From NCBI GenBank assembly GCA_028064935.1, contig JAPTWT010000281.1, forward strand, positions 21,071 through 85,070: a stretch of 64,000 nt of DNA, written 5' to 3'. Each line of letters begins with the position of its first letter. Position 1 is the stretch's first letter. Shown piece by piece: positions 20,587-30,074 of the stretch. The DNA comes from Gammaproteobacteria bacterium. Its GTDB lineage: Bacteria; Pseudomonadota; Gammaproteobacteria; Acidiferrobacterales; Acidiferrobacteraceae. The notes under the pieces are model-generated. The model saw only the letters and a list, made by a program, of their open reading frames with translations, searched no databases and had not been told where the DNA came from. The position numbers and the translations under genes were made by a program.

Positions 20587-20910
20587 ATGGCAAGACCGAT
20601 CTCCCGGCGGCATTTTCTGCGGCGTACGGCGGCAGCGGCGATGCTCGCGCTGCCAATGGCCGCGACCGCCAAGAAATCCGCCCCGAAGGCCAGCAAGGCC
20701 AGCGTGCGCTATCAAGACCACCCCAAGGGCCGCGACGTATGCGGCCGCTGCCGTTTCTTTCTGCCGGCCGTCGGGCATTCGAACGGCTTGATGATGCAGG
20801 GCACCAAGGCCAATGGCACGCTTGCGATCGGCCACTGCACAAAGGTCGCGGGGCGCATAGCACCCATGGGGTATTGCATCCTGTATACGCCGCGCGTGCA
20901 TAGCCAGTGA
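20587..20910 (+). CDS. High-potential iron-sulfur protein (HiPIP), Tat-exported
   Basis: A 107-aa periplasmic electron carrier with one 4Fe-4S cluster. The twin-arginine signal SRRHFLRRTAAAAMLALPMA covers residues 6-25, then VRYQDHPKGRDVCGRCRFF and the cluster cysteines Cys52, Cys55, Cys84 and Cys97. The usual Trp before the last cysteine (GWC) is Tyr here (GYC). TAGGAG seven bases before the ATG supports the start. HiPIPs carry electrons between bc1-type complexes and reaction centres or terminal oxidases, and one (Iro) has been linked to iron oxidation in Acidithiobacillus. A short hairpin (20543-20567) precedes the ribosome-binding site. Confidence 0.9.
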   Translation: MARPISRRHFLRRTAAAAMLALPMAATAKKSAPKASKASVRYQDHPKGRDVCGRCRFFLPAVGHSNGLMMQGTKANGTLAIGHCTKVAGRIAPMGYCILYTPRVHSQ

Positions 20911-21086
20911 CGTCCAGGCGCGGCCCTGTCCGGCATCCCGCGCCCTAGGCGGCCGGAGCGGCGCCCACAACCCATCGGTCCCGCGGCCGCCAGGGTGCGG
21001 CGGGCTCCGTGATCGCGCATGGCATCGCAGTCCCGGGTCTTAAGGCAAAGAGCGGTTTGGCCAATCGGAGCGGTTCCGGAACCCCC

Positions 21087-21124
21087 AAAAAAAAGAAGGC
21101 CCAAGGACCACCCTTGAGGCCTTC
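21087..21124 (-). terminator. Intrinsic terminator of the TonB-dependent receptor gene
   Basis: On the minus strand a 12-bp stem with one bulged base (21124-21112 with 21106-21095) is followed directly by eight T (complement of 21087-21094). It starts about 22 bp after the receptor stop codon. Confidence 0.9.
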
Positions 21125-21146
21125 AATGAGGAGAAGAAAGGACGCG

Positions 21147-23531
21147 TCAGAAGCGCGCGTTCAGATTGACGAAGTATTGCCGTGGCGCCCCCGGATCGGC
21201 GAGCACGGCCCCGGCGCTGTTGCCGCCAAAATAGCCGCCGCTCGTGATGTACTGGATGGGGTCATAGCGCTTGTTGAAGAGATTGGTCACGCCCACCGTC
21301 AGGGTCACCGCCGACAGGCCGGCGATGCCGGTCCCGGCCTTGATGGCCACCTGCGTATTGACGATGTTGTAAGACGCCATCTGCACATTATTGGTGGGGG
21401 CGTTGGCCACGTTGCTGAACAGGTACTGCGTACCGGTGTATTGATCGGACAGCCCGGGCGATACCAGATAGCGCCCGAAGGCCACGCGGTAATTGACGCC
21501 CAGGGAGGCGGTGACGTCGGGGCTATAGGAGATCGGATAGCCCGCGTAGTTCGTGGTGCTGCCGCCCGGCACATAGGAGTCGAAATGCGCGCGCGTAAGC
21601 GAGGCGGTTCCAAACACATGCCAATGCCACGTCGGACTGTCCTGCGCGCTCACGTTCAAACCCTTATAAGTGGCGCTCGCCTGGGCGAACTGGGTGGTCG
21701 CGAAACCCCCACCAGTCGATATATAGGTGGTCAGGGTCTCGTTGCTCAACGTGTCGCGGTAGATATCCGCATTCATCACGAAATGACGCAGCAGGCCCGC
21801 GCGCCGGATCAGAAGCCGCGTCCCCAACTCGTAGTCGACGCTCTTGACGGGCTTTAGCGTCGCGAGATCAATGGCATTGCTGCCGCTGTAGGCACCGAAG
21901 GCGTTGTCGCCGGGGTTCTGGTAGGTCTCGGCGGCATTGCCGTACACCGACCAACGCGGGGCGATCATGTAGCGCGCCCCCAGGGACGGTTCCATGCGCG
22001 TAAAGACCTTGCTGTCGCTTGGCGCTATCGTCTGGTTGGCGGCCCCGGGCGGGGTATAGCTCGCGCCGTTGTTGAAAAATTGCGTCTGGAAATCGACGCC
22101 CGCGATCCCGGGGGTGATCGTCAAGGCCTTGATCGGCGTGATCGCGTCCTGCACAAAGCCCGTCAGATAGGTGTTGGCGAGCGTATCGTTGTTGTACTGG
22201 ACCGGATTCGCCGGACTCGTTCCATAGGTCTCGTTATAGCCTGTATAAGGCGTCGAATACGTCTGATTGATCCACGACCCCCCGAACTTCACGCGATTCA
22301 TGGGGAGCGTCCAGTCGAACACCAGACGGTTCCCGTAGGTGTCGGACCGCGGGTTGTAATATTCCGAATTCACAGTCCCGGGCGGCGCGCCATTGTAGTT
22401 GTAATTGTCCACACGCCAATGGACCCTATGCCCGTGGCGATACCATACGAGGTCGTGCACCGACAGATCGGGCGCGAGGCCAAGCTTGATCTGCGAATAC
22501 AGCATGCGATCGCGCACCACGATCTGCTTGAACCATACCGACTCGGGCAAGGACGAGTAGTATCCGGTGGTCGACTGGCTGTAGAGCGGCGTGTTGGGCG
22601 TGCCGTCGACTGTGACGGCGCTGCCGCCGGGCCCCGCAATTATGGGCGAGACCGGAATGAAGTTGGGCCGGAACTCGGTATTGTCGTCCGCATAGCCTCC
22701 GATACTGAACGACCCGTCGCTGAAGGTCTTCACGGTCTTGGCAAACAATGCCGACGAACGGCTGGGCGCCGAAAAGGAGCCCGTGCGGAAGGTGTTGTCG
22801 CGCACAAAGCCCGCCGCCACCACCGTCGACCAATTATCGTGCGTGCCGGTGTTGGCAATGAGATCCGCGCCCTCGGTCTGATCGCTGCCGTACGTCAACC
22901 CAACGCTGCCCCCCGCCTGCTTCGTGGGCTGAACGGGGACAAAGTTGATCGTGCCACCGACGCTGTCAAACCAGCGGCTTGCGGGATTACCGGGCCCATA
23001 GATGACATTGACGCCGGAGATGAGCTGCATGATCGGGATTTCGTTCGAATCCCAACCGCCGTTATGGGAGATCAGATTGTTCATCGGCACCCCGTCGAAC
23101 AGCACGGTGATGCCATTGCGTTCGACATCGCCGTTCACGCTCGACCAGCCGACCTTGACCCCGCGCAGCGCGATCTCATAGCGCGCCGACCCACTGATAC
23201 CGCCGTACCCGCGCACCGCCACCCCCGGGGCCATGGCCAACGCCTGCGCGGAGCCCGCCAGCGGCCCATTGGCGGCGATCTGGCGGCGCCCTATGACACG
23301 CTCGGTCTGTGTCGACTTCAGGATCTTGCGTTTGGTGAGCTTGGTGCTCGTGGCCTTCAAGAGCGCCTCGGCCTTCTTGCGGCTTTGGGCATTCACGGTG
23401 CCGACGTTCACAGACGATGTGTCGTGGGCGGCGGCGGTGACCTGGCTTGCGGCCAGTGCGCACAAAACGAGCGAACTCAGCACCGACAGTCGGCCTGGCG
23501 TGGCCGGTAACGGGCGATAATGAGACGGCAT
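21147..23531 (-). CDS. TonB-dependent outer-membrane receptor
   Basis: A 794-aa outer-membrane receptor with signal peptide (cleavage likely after VTAAA), a Lys-rich stretch at about residues 50-75, a plug domain (VIGRRQIAANGPLAGSAQAL, then VLFDGVPMNN and VIYGPGNPASRWFDSVGGTI) and a C-terminal beta barrel ending in NLNARF with the terminal Phe used by the BAM complex. Such receptors import siderophores, haem, cobalamin or other scarce ligands. No ABC transporter, TonB or regulator lies nearby, so the ligand is unknown. ATG at 23531 has GGAGGA nine bases upstream. It has its own terminator. Confidence 0.9.
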   Translation of the reverse strand: MPSHYRPLPATPGRLSVLSSLVLCALAASQVTAAAHDTSSVNVGTVNAQSRKKAEALLKATSTKLTKRKILKSTQTERVIGRRQIAANGPLAGSAQALAMAPGVAVRGYGGISGSARYEIALRGVKVGWSSVNGDVERNGITVLFDGVPMNNLISHNGGWDSNEIPIMQLISGVNVIYGPGNPASRWFDSVGGTINFVPVQPTKQAGGSVGLTYGSDQTEGADLIANTGTHDNWSTVVAAGFVRDNTFRTGSFSAPSRSSALFAKTVKTFSDGSFSIGGYADDNTEFRPNFIPVSPIIAGPGGSAVTVDGTPNTPLYSQSTTGYYSSLPESVWFKQIVVRDRMLYSQIKLGLAPDLSVHDLVWYRHGHRVHWRVDNYNYNGAPPGTVNSEYYNPRSDTYGNRLVFDWTLPMNRVKFGGSWINQTYSTPYTGYNETYGTSPANPVQYNNDTLANTYLTGFVQDAITPIKALTITPGIAGVDFQTQFFNNGASYTPPGAANQTIAPSDSKVFTRMEPSLGARYMIAPRWSVYGNAAETYQNPGDNAFGAYSGSNAIDLATLKPVKSVDYELGTRLLIRRAGLLRHFVMNADIYRDTLSNETLTTYISTGGGFATTQFAQASATYKGLNVSAQDSPTWHWHVFGTASLTRAHFDSYVPGGSTTNYAGYPISYSPDVTASLGVNYRVAFGRYLVSPGLSDQYTGTQYLFSNVANAPTNNVQMASYNIVNTQVAIKAGTGIAGLSAVTLTVGVTNLFNKRYDPIQYITSGGYFGGNSAGAVLADPGAPRQYFVNLNARF

Positions 23532-23790
23532 GACGCGGTATTCCTCCACTGATTTTTTTCATGTTGGGAACTTTCTCGGGCGTACTCTGCCGTAGCCGTG
23601 TGACAACGCCGGCCCAGTTCGATGACAGATTTTTGACAGACATCGGGGGGGTGCGGACCCGCGCGCCGGCCGATAACCAGGGCTCGTCAGGCGACCGGAG
23701 ATCGGCTACCATTACGGCATTCATGATATTGTCGATTGTTGTGTTCATCACGCGGGGCGCGTGCCCCGCCTCCATGAGGTATCAGCGGGC

Positions 23791-24486
23791 ATGAATGATA
23801 AGACACCGGGCAAGCGGGTTGCGCAAGGCGACGAGCGCCCGCGGATCTGGGATGTTCCGACGCGTGCGTTTCATTGGACACTGGCGGCGCTCGTGGCCTG
23901 GGAGTGGGCCTCGGCCCACCTTGGGCACGGCTTGATGCGCTACCACATGTGGGGCGGCTACGCGGTGCTCACATTGATCCTGTTTCGCCTGTCGTGGGGC
24001 TTTGTCGGCAGCCATACCGCGCGCTTCGCGCACTTCCTGCGCTCACCCCGCCGCACCTGGGAATACATCAAATCGTGGCGCCGGGGCGCGCCCGATATCC
24101 ACGGCCATAATCCGCTGGGCGGATGGGCGGTCATCGCCTTTCTGGTGTCATTGATGGTTCAGGTCGGGACCGGACTTTTCGCAACCGACGATGTCTTGAC
24201 CGCCGGACCCTTGAACCCGCTGGTCGGTAGCCGCATGGGCGACTGGCTCACGACCGTTCATAAATGGAATTTCGATGTCCTGCTGGCGCTCATCGCCACC
24301 CACGTGAGCGCGGTGATCTTGCATCGCGTGATAGCCGGTCACGATCTCGTGCGTCCCATGATCACCGGGCGCGCGGCACGACCCGTGGCGAGCCCGGTCC
24401 CGAGTGACGCCTTCGCGCGACCCTGGGTGAGCGTGCTCGCGCTTGCACTCTCGGGCCTCGGGACCTGGCTCATTCTGCAGATCTGA
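23791..24486 (+). CDS. Cytochrome b561 / b-type cytochrome subunit
   Basis: A 231-aa membrane protein of the cytochrome b561 (Ni/Fe-hydrogenase b-type) family: RIWDVPTRAFHWTLAALVAW at the N-terminus with the first haem histidine, GHGLMRYHMWGGYAVLTLILFR, HNPLGGWAVIAFLVSLMVQ and a late HKWNFDVLLALIATHVSAV helix. Four main transmembrane segments plus a C-terminal one are visible. These proteins pass electrons between the quinone pool and periplasmic carriers. The start is ATG 23791; the ribosome-binding site is weak. It converges with the cytochrome c' gene, six bp away, a known pairing. Confidence 0.85.
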   Translation: MNDKTPGKRVAQGDERPRIWDVPTRAFHWTLAALVAWEWASAHLGHGLMRYHMWGGYAVLTLILFRLSWGFVGSHTARFAHFLRSPRRTWEYIKSWRRGAPDIHGHNPLGGWAVIAFLVSLMVQVGTGLFATDDVLTAGPLNPLVGSRMGDWLTTVHKWNFDVLLALIATHVSAVILHRVIAGHDLVRPMITGRAARPVASPVPSDAFARPWVSVLALALSGLGTWLILQI

Positions 24487-24492
24487 GCGCCG

Positions 24493-24945
24493 CTAACGCA
24501 TGAAGCGGTGGTGGCAGGAGCGGCAGGCATCGGCCACGTGTTCGAGCGGGCGTGCCGATGCCGCAAGCGGGGCATGGGCGGTGGCCTGTGCGAGTTGGCG
24601 GGTAAGCGCCTCGAAATGGCCAACCGCCGCCGCGAAGGCGCGCGGCTGCTGCCAGATACGCACCGACGCCTTGGTGGCCCCACGATCAGACCCTGGCACG
24701 AAGGCCACCCACGGTAGGGTGGCGAGCATTGCCAACGCCCGGCCCTCCCCGGCGATGCGGTTCGCATCGTAAGGACGCTGGCGGCGGAGTGTCTGCGCGA
24801 TACGCACGAGATTCCACTGCATCGCCGCCATGAGTTCGCGGCGATAGGCGATATCGGACTGGATGCGGGTCTCGGCCAGGACCACGGTGGGCGCAAGAAC
24901 CGCGGCCACGGCCCACAGGGCCACGGCCTTCTTCAGGCATTTCAT
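24493..24945 (-). CDS. Cytochrome c'
   Basis: A 150-aa periplasmic c-type cytochrome. A Sec signal (residues 1-24, ending VVLA) is followed by a four-helix protein with YRRELMAAMQWNLVRIA near the N-terminus and the single haem-binding CRSCH at residues 141-145 close to the C-terminus, the architecture of cytochrome c'. These bind NO and CO and may protect against nitrosative stress. The start ATG 24945 begins the signal peptide; GGAG is 11 bases upstream. The gene is convergent with cytochrome b561. Confidence 0.85.
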   Translation of the reverse strand: MKCLKKAVALWAVAAVLAPTVVLAETRIQSDIAYRRELMAAMQWNLVRIAQTLRRQRPYDANRIAGEGRALAMLATLPWVAFVPGSDRGATKASVRIWQQPRAFAAAVGHFEALTRQLAQATAHAPLAASARPLEHVADACRSCHHRFMR

Positions 24946-25072
24946 GGGTTGGGGATCTCCATTGAGGGGCTGGCGCGGTCCATCGGGGCCGCGTGGCGCG
25001 ATACTACGGAGGGTGCATGACAAAACGGTGACGGCGGCGCGCCGCAAGCCGACACCGGCTTACGGCCGGCAC

Positions 25073-25096
25073 GGCGGGTCCTGAAGGTGACCCGCC
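25073..25096. terminator. Hairpin downstream of nuoN
   Basis: A perfect 8-bp GC-rich inverted repeat (25073-25080 with 25089-25096, eight-base loop) lies 62 bp after the nuoN stop. There is no T run on either strand, so it may only protect the nuo mRNA 3' end or act weakly. Confidence 0.35.
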
Positions 25097-25157
25097 AGAC
25101 CCCCGATCCGTACGGCAAGAAGCGGTTGTGTCCGCCCGATCGCGGACTACGCGCCCC

Positions 25158-26591
25158 TCAGGGGAGGCCGCGAACCGCAGCCCGACAGATGGCGATGAGC
25201 GTACCGGCCCACGGGGCGGCCAGCACCATGGCGATGCCGTTTACGCTCAGGATCCAGCGCAGATCGCGCCCCTGACGCAACGGGCCGGCGTCCACGGGGG
25301 CATCAAAGAATATGAGCTTCACGACACGCAGGTAGTAGAAGGCCCCGATCACGGAAAACAGCACGGCGGCCACCGCCAGCCCATAAAATCCGGCGCTGAC
25401 CGCCGCCTGGATGACCGCGAGCTTGGCGTAGAACCCTATGGTCGGGGGGATGCCCGCCATCGAGAACATGAACAACAGCATCACCCACGCATACCAGGGG
25501 CTCCTCTGATAGAGGCCGCGCAGATCCTCCAGACGTTCGGCCTCGAAACCCTTGCGCGAGAGCAGGATGATGACGCCGAACGCCCCGAGGGTCATGAAGG
25601 CGTAGATCAAGGCATAGAACAGGGCATCGGCATAGCCGCTCACGCGCGCGCTCAAGAGCCCGAGCAGCAGAAAGCCCATGTGCGCGATCGCCGAGTAGGC
25701 GAGCATGCGCTTTAAGTTGGTCTGGGCAATGGCGACCACATTGCCGACCGCCATCGACAAAAACGCGAGCAGCACCAGCATCTCCTGCCAGGCGCCGGAC
25801 AGGCCATGAAGCCCCGCCACCAGCAGGCGCAGAAAGAGCGCGAACGCGGCGATCTTGGGGGCCGCGCCGACATACAAGGTCACGGCCGTCGGCGCCCCTT
25901 CATAGACATCGGGGATCCACATATGGAAGGGCACCGCGCCGAGCTTGAAGGCAAGACCCGACAGGACGAACACGAGACCCAGTGTCGCCACCATGTCATG
26001 GCGCGGGAGCGCGGCGAGCGCGGTCGCCACCCGGCCGATCGCAAGGCTGCCGGTGGCGCCATAGAGCATCGACAGGCCGTAGAGCAAAAGCCCCGAGGAG
26101 AGTGCGCCCAGCACGAAATACTTCATGGCCGCCTCGGTGGCGGGAATCGAATCGCGCTGCATCGCGATCAGCGCATAGAGGCTGAGCGACAAGAGCTCGA
26201 GCCCCAGGTACAAGGACAGGAAATGCGCGGCGCTCACCATCACGCACATACCGACAACGCCGGTGAGCGCGAGCACAAAGAATTCGCTACGAAACACCCC
26301 GCGCTCGGCGATATAGGTCCGCGAATAGGCGAGCACGATGGCAGTCAACGCAAAGATCGCGATCTGCAGCACGATGCTCAGGCGATCGCCGATCACCATG
26401 CCGTGCAATACGACGCGCGCGCCCTCATCGCGCAGGGAGTAGGCGGTGATTCCGGCGGCAATGAGGGTGGCCTGCGTGACCCCATACATCATCCCCTTGA
26501 ATCGCCGCTTCCAGAAGAGGTCCGCGAGCAGGATCACGCAGGCCATGGCAAAAACGAGGATTTCCGGCAACACCGGTCTTATATGCATCAT
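25158..26591 (-). CDS. nuoN: NADH-quinone oxidoreductase subunit N
   Basis: A 477-aa antiporter-like membrane subunit of complex I that takes part in proton pumping. About 14 transmembrane helices are visible, including LAFKLGAVPFHMWIPDVYEGAP and LKRMLAYSAIAHMGFLLLG, the conserved lysine-bearing helices. ATG at 26591 follows AGGGTGG. It is the last gene of the nuoA-N operon, nine bp after nuoM. Confidence 0.96.
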   Translation of the reverse strand: MMHIRPVLPEILVFAMACVILLADLFWKRRFKGMMYGVTQATLIAAGITAYSLRDEGARVVLHGMVIGDRLSIVLQIAIFALTAIVLAYSRTYIAERGVFRSEFFVLALTGVVGMCVMVSAAHFLSLYLGLELLSLSLYALIAMQRDSIPATEAAMKYFVLGALSSGLLLYGLSMLYGATGSLAIGRVATALAALPRHDMVATLGLVFVLSGLAFKLGAVPFHMWIPDVYEGAPTAVTLYVGAAPKIAAFALFLRLLVAGLHGLSGAWQEMLVLLAFLSMAVGNVVAIAQTNLKRMLAYSAIAHMGFLLLGLLSARVSGYADALFYALIYAFMTLGAFGVIILLSRKGFEAERLEDLRGLYQRSPWYAWVMLLFMFSMAGIPPTIGFYAKLAVIQAAVSAGFYGLAVAAVLFSVIGAFYYLRVVKLIFFDAPVDAGPLRQGRDLRWILSVNGIAMVLAAPWAGTLIAICRAAVRGLP

Positions 26592-26600
26592 GAGACCACC

Positions 26601-28097
26601 CTAGGGAGTCGCGCCGGCGAGTCGCACGCCCGGGCGCCATAAAAGATGATGCACGGAGGCCGTCATCACATGCAGCAAGGGCGCGGGCCACAGCCCCAGG
26701 ACGAGCACCGCCGCACCGAGGACTGCGAGAAACGAAAGTTCGCGCCCGGTCACGTCCGACAAGGCCGCCACGGCGGGCTTGGTGACCGGCCCGAAGATGA
26801 CCCTCTTGTACATCCAGAGCGTGTAGGCGGCACCCGAGATCAAGGTCGTGGCCGCGAGCACCGCGTACCAGAAGTCGGCCTTGAACGCCCCCAGGATCAC
26901 CAGGAACTCGCCCACGAAACCGGAGGTGCCGGGTAGCCCGGAGTTGGCCATGGCAAAGAGCATCATGAACGCCGCGAATACCGGCATGCGATTGACGACA
27001 CCGCCGTAGTCGTGGATGGCGCGGGAGTGCAGGCGATCATATAGCACCCCGACACACAGAAACATCGCGGCCGACACAAAGCCGTGCGAGATCATCTGCA
27101 CGAGCGCGCCATCCATGGCGATGCGGCTGAACAGGAAAATCCCGAGGGTCACAAAGCCCATGTGTGCGATCGACGAATAGGCAATCAGCTTTTTCATGTC
27201 GTCTTGCACCAGCGCCACAAGACCGATATAGACCACGGCGATGAGCGAGAGCGTGATCATGAGACCCGCCAGTTCGTGGCTCGCCTGCGGCACGATCGGC
27301 AGACTGAAACGCACGAAACCGTAGGCGCCCATCTTCAGCATGATGGCCGCAAGCACCACCGATCCGCCGGTCGGCGCCTCCACATGCGCATCCGGGAGCC
27401 ACGTATGGACCGGCCACATCGGGATCTTGACCGCAAACGCGATCAAAAACGCCAGGAATATCAAGATCTGCGGGGTCGCGGCGAGCGGCAGATGATAAAA
27501 CGAGACGATATTGAAGGTCTCGCCGGCGCGGAAATACAGATAAAGCAGGGCCACCAGCATCAATACCGAGCCAAGGAAGGTATACAGAAAGAACTTGATG
27601 GTGGCGTAGACCCGATTCGGCCCCCCCCAGATGCCGATGATCAGGAACATCGGGATCAGCATCGCCTCCCAGAAGACATAAAACAGCATGGCGTCGAGGG
27701 CGCTGAACACCCCGATCATGAGGCCTTCCATGATGAGGAAGGAGGCAAAATACTCCGGCACGCGTTCCTTGATCGCGGGACCTGCGGCCATCACCACGAT
27801 CACACCCACCACGCTTGTGAGCAGCACGAGCGGCAGCGAGATGCCATCGACCCCAAGCGCATAATTGATGTGGAACGCCGGTATCCAGGGGACGCTTTCG
27901 CGAAACTGCATGGCGAACGAATCGGCGTGAAACAAGCCCCATAAGGGCATGGTCGCCAAAAAAGCGCCGACGGCGCCGACGGCGGCAAGCGGGCGGACGA
28001 GTTTAGGATAACGCCGGCCGCCGACCAGTATGAGGACCCCGAAGACGATGGGCAGCCAGATCGCGACGCTGAGGGCTATATGTCGATAGACGTCCAT
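26601..28097 (-). CDS. nuoM: NADH-quinone oxidoreductase subunit M
   Basis: A 498-aa antiporter-like proton-pumping subunit. Visible motifs are FYVFWEAMLIPMFLIIGIWGG (with the conserved Glu), KIPMWPVHTWLPDAHVEAPT, and DDMKKLIAYSSIAHMGFVTLG. The ATG at 28097 lies 11 bp after the nuoL stop with AAGGG eight bases upstream; the frame is open for a further 113 codons inside nuoL but that part is an out-of-frame reading of nuoL. Confidence 0.96.
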   Translation of the reverse strand: MDVYRHIALSVAIWLPIVFGVLILVGGRRYPKLVRPLAAVGAVGAFLATMPLWGLFHADSFAMQFRESVPWIPAFHINYALGVDGISLPLVLLTSVVGVIVVMAAGPAIKERVPEYFASFLIMEGLMIGVFSALDAMLFYVFWEAMLIPMFLIIGIWGGPNRVYATIKFFLYTFLGSVLMLVALLYLYFRAGETFNIVSFYHLPLAATPQILIFLAFLIAFAVKIPMWPVHTWLPDAHVEAPTGGSVVLAAIMLKMGAYGFVRFSLPIVPQASHELAGLMITLSLIAVVYIGLVALVQDDMKKLIAYSSIAHMGFVTLGIFLFSRIAMDGALVQMISHGFVSAAMFLCVGVLYDRLHSRAIHDYGGVVNRMPVFAAFMMLFAMANSGLPGTSGFVGEFLVILGAFKADFWYAVLAATTLISGAAYTLWMYKRVIFGPVTKPAVAALSDVTGRELSFLAVLGAAVLVLGLWPAPLLHVMTASVHHLLWRPGVRLAGATP

Positions 28098-28108
28098 GGT
28101 GGCAGCCC

Positions 28109-30070
28109 TTATCCGCGGTGGAGAAAGAATGTCATGAGCACAAAGAGCCCGAGTATGATGGCGAAGGCATAATGATAGATATAGCCGGATTGCAGGCGCC
28201 GGCCCCACGCCGCGATCCGCCCCACGAGCCGCGCGGTGCCGTTCACGAGCGCCCCGTCTATGAGCTGCACATCCCCGACGCGCCATAGAAAACGTCCGGC
28301 CGCGCGCGCCCCCGCGGCGAAGCCCCCGAGATAGACGGCATCGAAGCCGTATCCGGCGCGCAATACGGCGTACACGGCGTGCAGCCGGCGCGCCATCCGT
28401 GCCGGCAGCTCCGGCCGGCGGATATAGAGATACCACGCGCTGGCGATGCCGCCGAGCGCCAGGTAAAGCGGCGGCGAGAGGAATGCCGCGCCCATGAAGG
28501 CCAGCACCCCGTGATAGTGGGGGGCCATGCGCAAGAGCGGATTGTCGGCCGGCCGCACGTAAAGGGCACCCTGAAAGAAGTGACCGAAGAGCAGCGGGCG
28601 CATGAGCAACATACCGGCGAGCACCGACGGTATGGCCAACAGCACAAGCGGCAGCGTCACCACCCAGGGGGATTCCTTGAGATGGTGGCGGGCCTGGGCG
28701 TCCATGCGCGGTTCACCATAGAACGCCAGGAACAGCATGCGGAAGGTGTAAAACGCGGTCACGAACACGCCCGCGAGCACCGCCGCGAACGCATAATCGG
28801 CGCCCGGCAGGGTCGAGCGCGCGACCGCGTCGATGATCGCGTCCTTGGAGAAAAAACCGGCGAACGGCGGGATACCGGCGAGCGCGAGCGAGCCCACCCA
28901 GGTGGCCGCGAACGTGATCGGCATATAGCGGCGCAGGCCGCCCATCTTGCGCATATCCTGTTCGTGATGCAGGGCGATGATGACCGAACCGGCCGCCAAA
29001 AACAGCAGGGCCTTGAAAAACGCATGCGTGACGAGATGGAAGATGGCGGCGGCGTAGGCCGACGCGCCGAGCGCTGCGGTCATGTAACCCAACTGCGACA
29101 GCGTCGAATAGGCGATCACGCGCTTGATGTCGGTTTGCACCATGCCAAGCAGCGCCATGAAGAACGCCGTCGAGGCCCCCACCACAAGCACCACGCTGCG
29201 CGCCACCGGCGACTGCTCGAAGAGCGGCGACATGCGCGCCACCATGAAGACCCCGGCTGTGACCATGGTCGCGGCATGGATCAGGGCCGAGATCGGCGTC
29301 GGGCCCTCCATGGAATCCGGCAGCCACACATGCAGCGGCATCTGCGCCGACTTGCCCATGGCGCCTATGAATAGGAGGATGCAGATCACGGTGAGCATGT
29401 GCCAGGACGTGCCATCGGTCACGGTAAGGCGCGCATGGCGTGCGGCGTCCACATGGGCGAAGACCGTGGCGTAATCGAGGCTATGAAACACCGTATAGAT
29501 CGCCGCGATCCCAAGAACGAAGCCAAAGTCGCCGAGACGGTTCACCAGAAAGGCCTTGAGGCTCGCGAAGATCGCCGACTCGCGCGTATACCAAAAGCCG
29601 ATCAAGAGGTACGAGACGAGGCCCACGGCCTCCCATCCAAAGAAAAGCTGCAGGAAGTTGTTGGCCATGACGAGCATGAGCATGGCAAAGGTAAATAGCG
29701 AGATATAGCTGAAAAAGCGCTGATAGCCCGGGTCCCCGCGCATATACCCTATGGTGTAGATGTGCACCATGAGCGATACGAACGTCACCACGACCATCAT
29801 AAGGGCGGTGAGCGGATCAATCAGAAAGCCCACCGTGAGCGGCAATCCGCCGGCACGTCCCCACAAATACACGGTGGCGTCGAGATCGTGGCCGGACATC
29901 ACCTGCGGCAGCGCAAAACAAGCCGACAGGGCGAATGCCACCGCGACCCCGAGGATGACGATGCGATGCGTCCAGACCGTTCCCAGTGCCCGGCCAAACA
30001 GGCCGGCGGCAAGGGATACCGCAAGACACGCAAGCGGGATCGCCGTGTACAGCGCAAGCGCGGACGTCAC
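28109..30070 (-). CDS. nuoL: NADH-quinone oxidoreductase subunit L
   Basis: A 653-aa distal antiporter-like subunit with the long C-terminal lateral helix. Motifs: LFFGWEAVGLVSYLLIGFW (conserved Glu), KSAQMPLHVWLPDSMEGPTP, TDIKRVIAYSTLSQLGYM. It starts with GTG at 30070, four bp after the nuoK stop. The C-terminal hydrophobic helix is preserved, ending close to the protein end, so the subunit appears complete. Confidence 0.96.
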   Translation of the reverse strand: MTSALALYTAIPLACLAVSLAAGLFGRALGTVWTHRIVILGVAVAFALSACFALPQVMSGHDLDATVYLWGRAGGLPLTVGFLIDPLTALMMVVVTFVSLMVHIYTIGYMRGDPGYQRFFSYISLFTFAMLMLVMANNFLQLFFGWEAVGLVSYLLIGFWYTRESAIFASLKAFLVNRLGDFGFVLGIAAIYTVFHSLDYATVFAHVDAARHARLTVTDGTSWHMLTVICILLFIGAMGKSAQMPLHVWLPDSMEGPTPISALIHAATMVTAGVFMVARMSPLFEQSPVARSVVLVVGASTAFFMALLGMVQTDIKRVIAYSTLSQLGYMTAALGASAYAAAIFHLVTHAFFKALLFLAAGSVIIALHHEQDMRKMGGLRRYMPITFAATWVGSLALAGIPPFAGFFSKDAIIDAVARSTLPGADYAFAAVLAGVFVTAFYTFRMLFLAFYGEPRMDAQARHHLKESPWVVTLPLVLLAIPSVLAGMLLMRPLLFGHFFQGALYVRPADNPLLRMAPHYHGVLAFMGAAFLSPPLYLALGGIASAWYLYIRRPELPARMARRLHAVYAVLRAGYGFDAVYLGGFAAGARAAGRFLWRVGDVQLIDGALVNGTARLVGRIAAWGRRLQSGYIYHYAFAIILGLFVLMTFFLHRG

Positions 30071-30074
30071 CGGG

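Noticed and set aside
22080..23510. 476-aa plus-strand open frame antisense to the TonB-dependent receptor
   Set aside because: The minus-strand receptor has signal peptide, plug and barrel; the plus frame has none.
23176..23775. Small minus-strand frame starting upstream of the TonB receptor
   Set aside because: Mostly an alternative frame of the receptor N-terminus; no family features and no good start.
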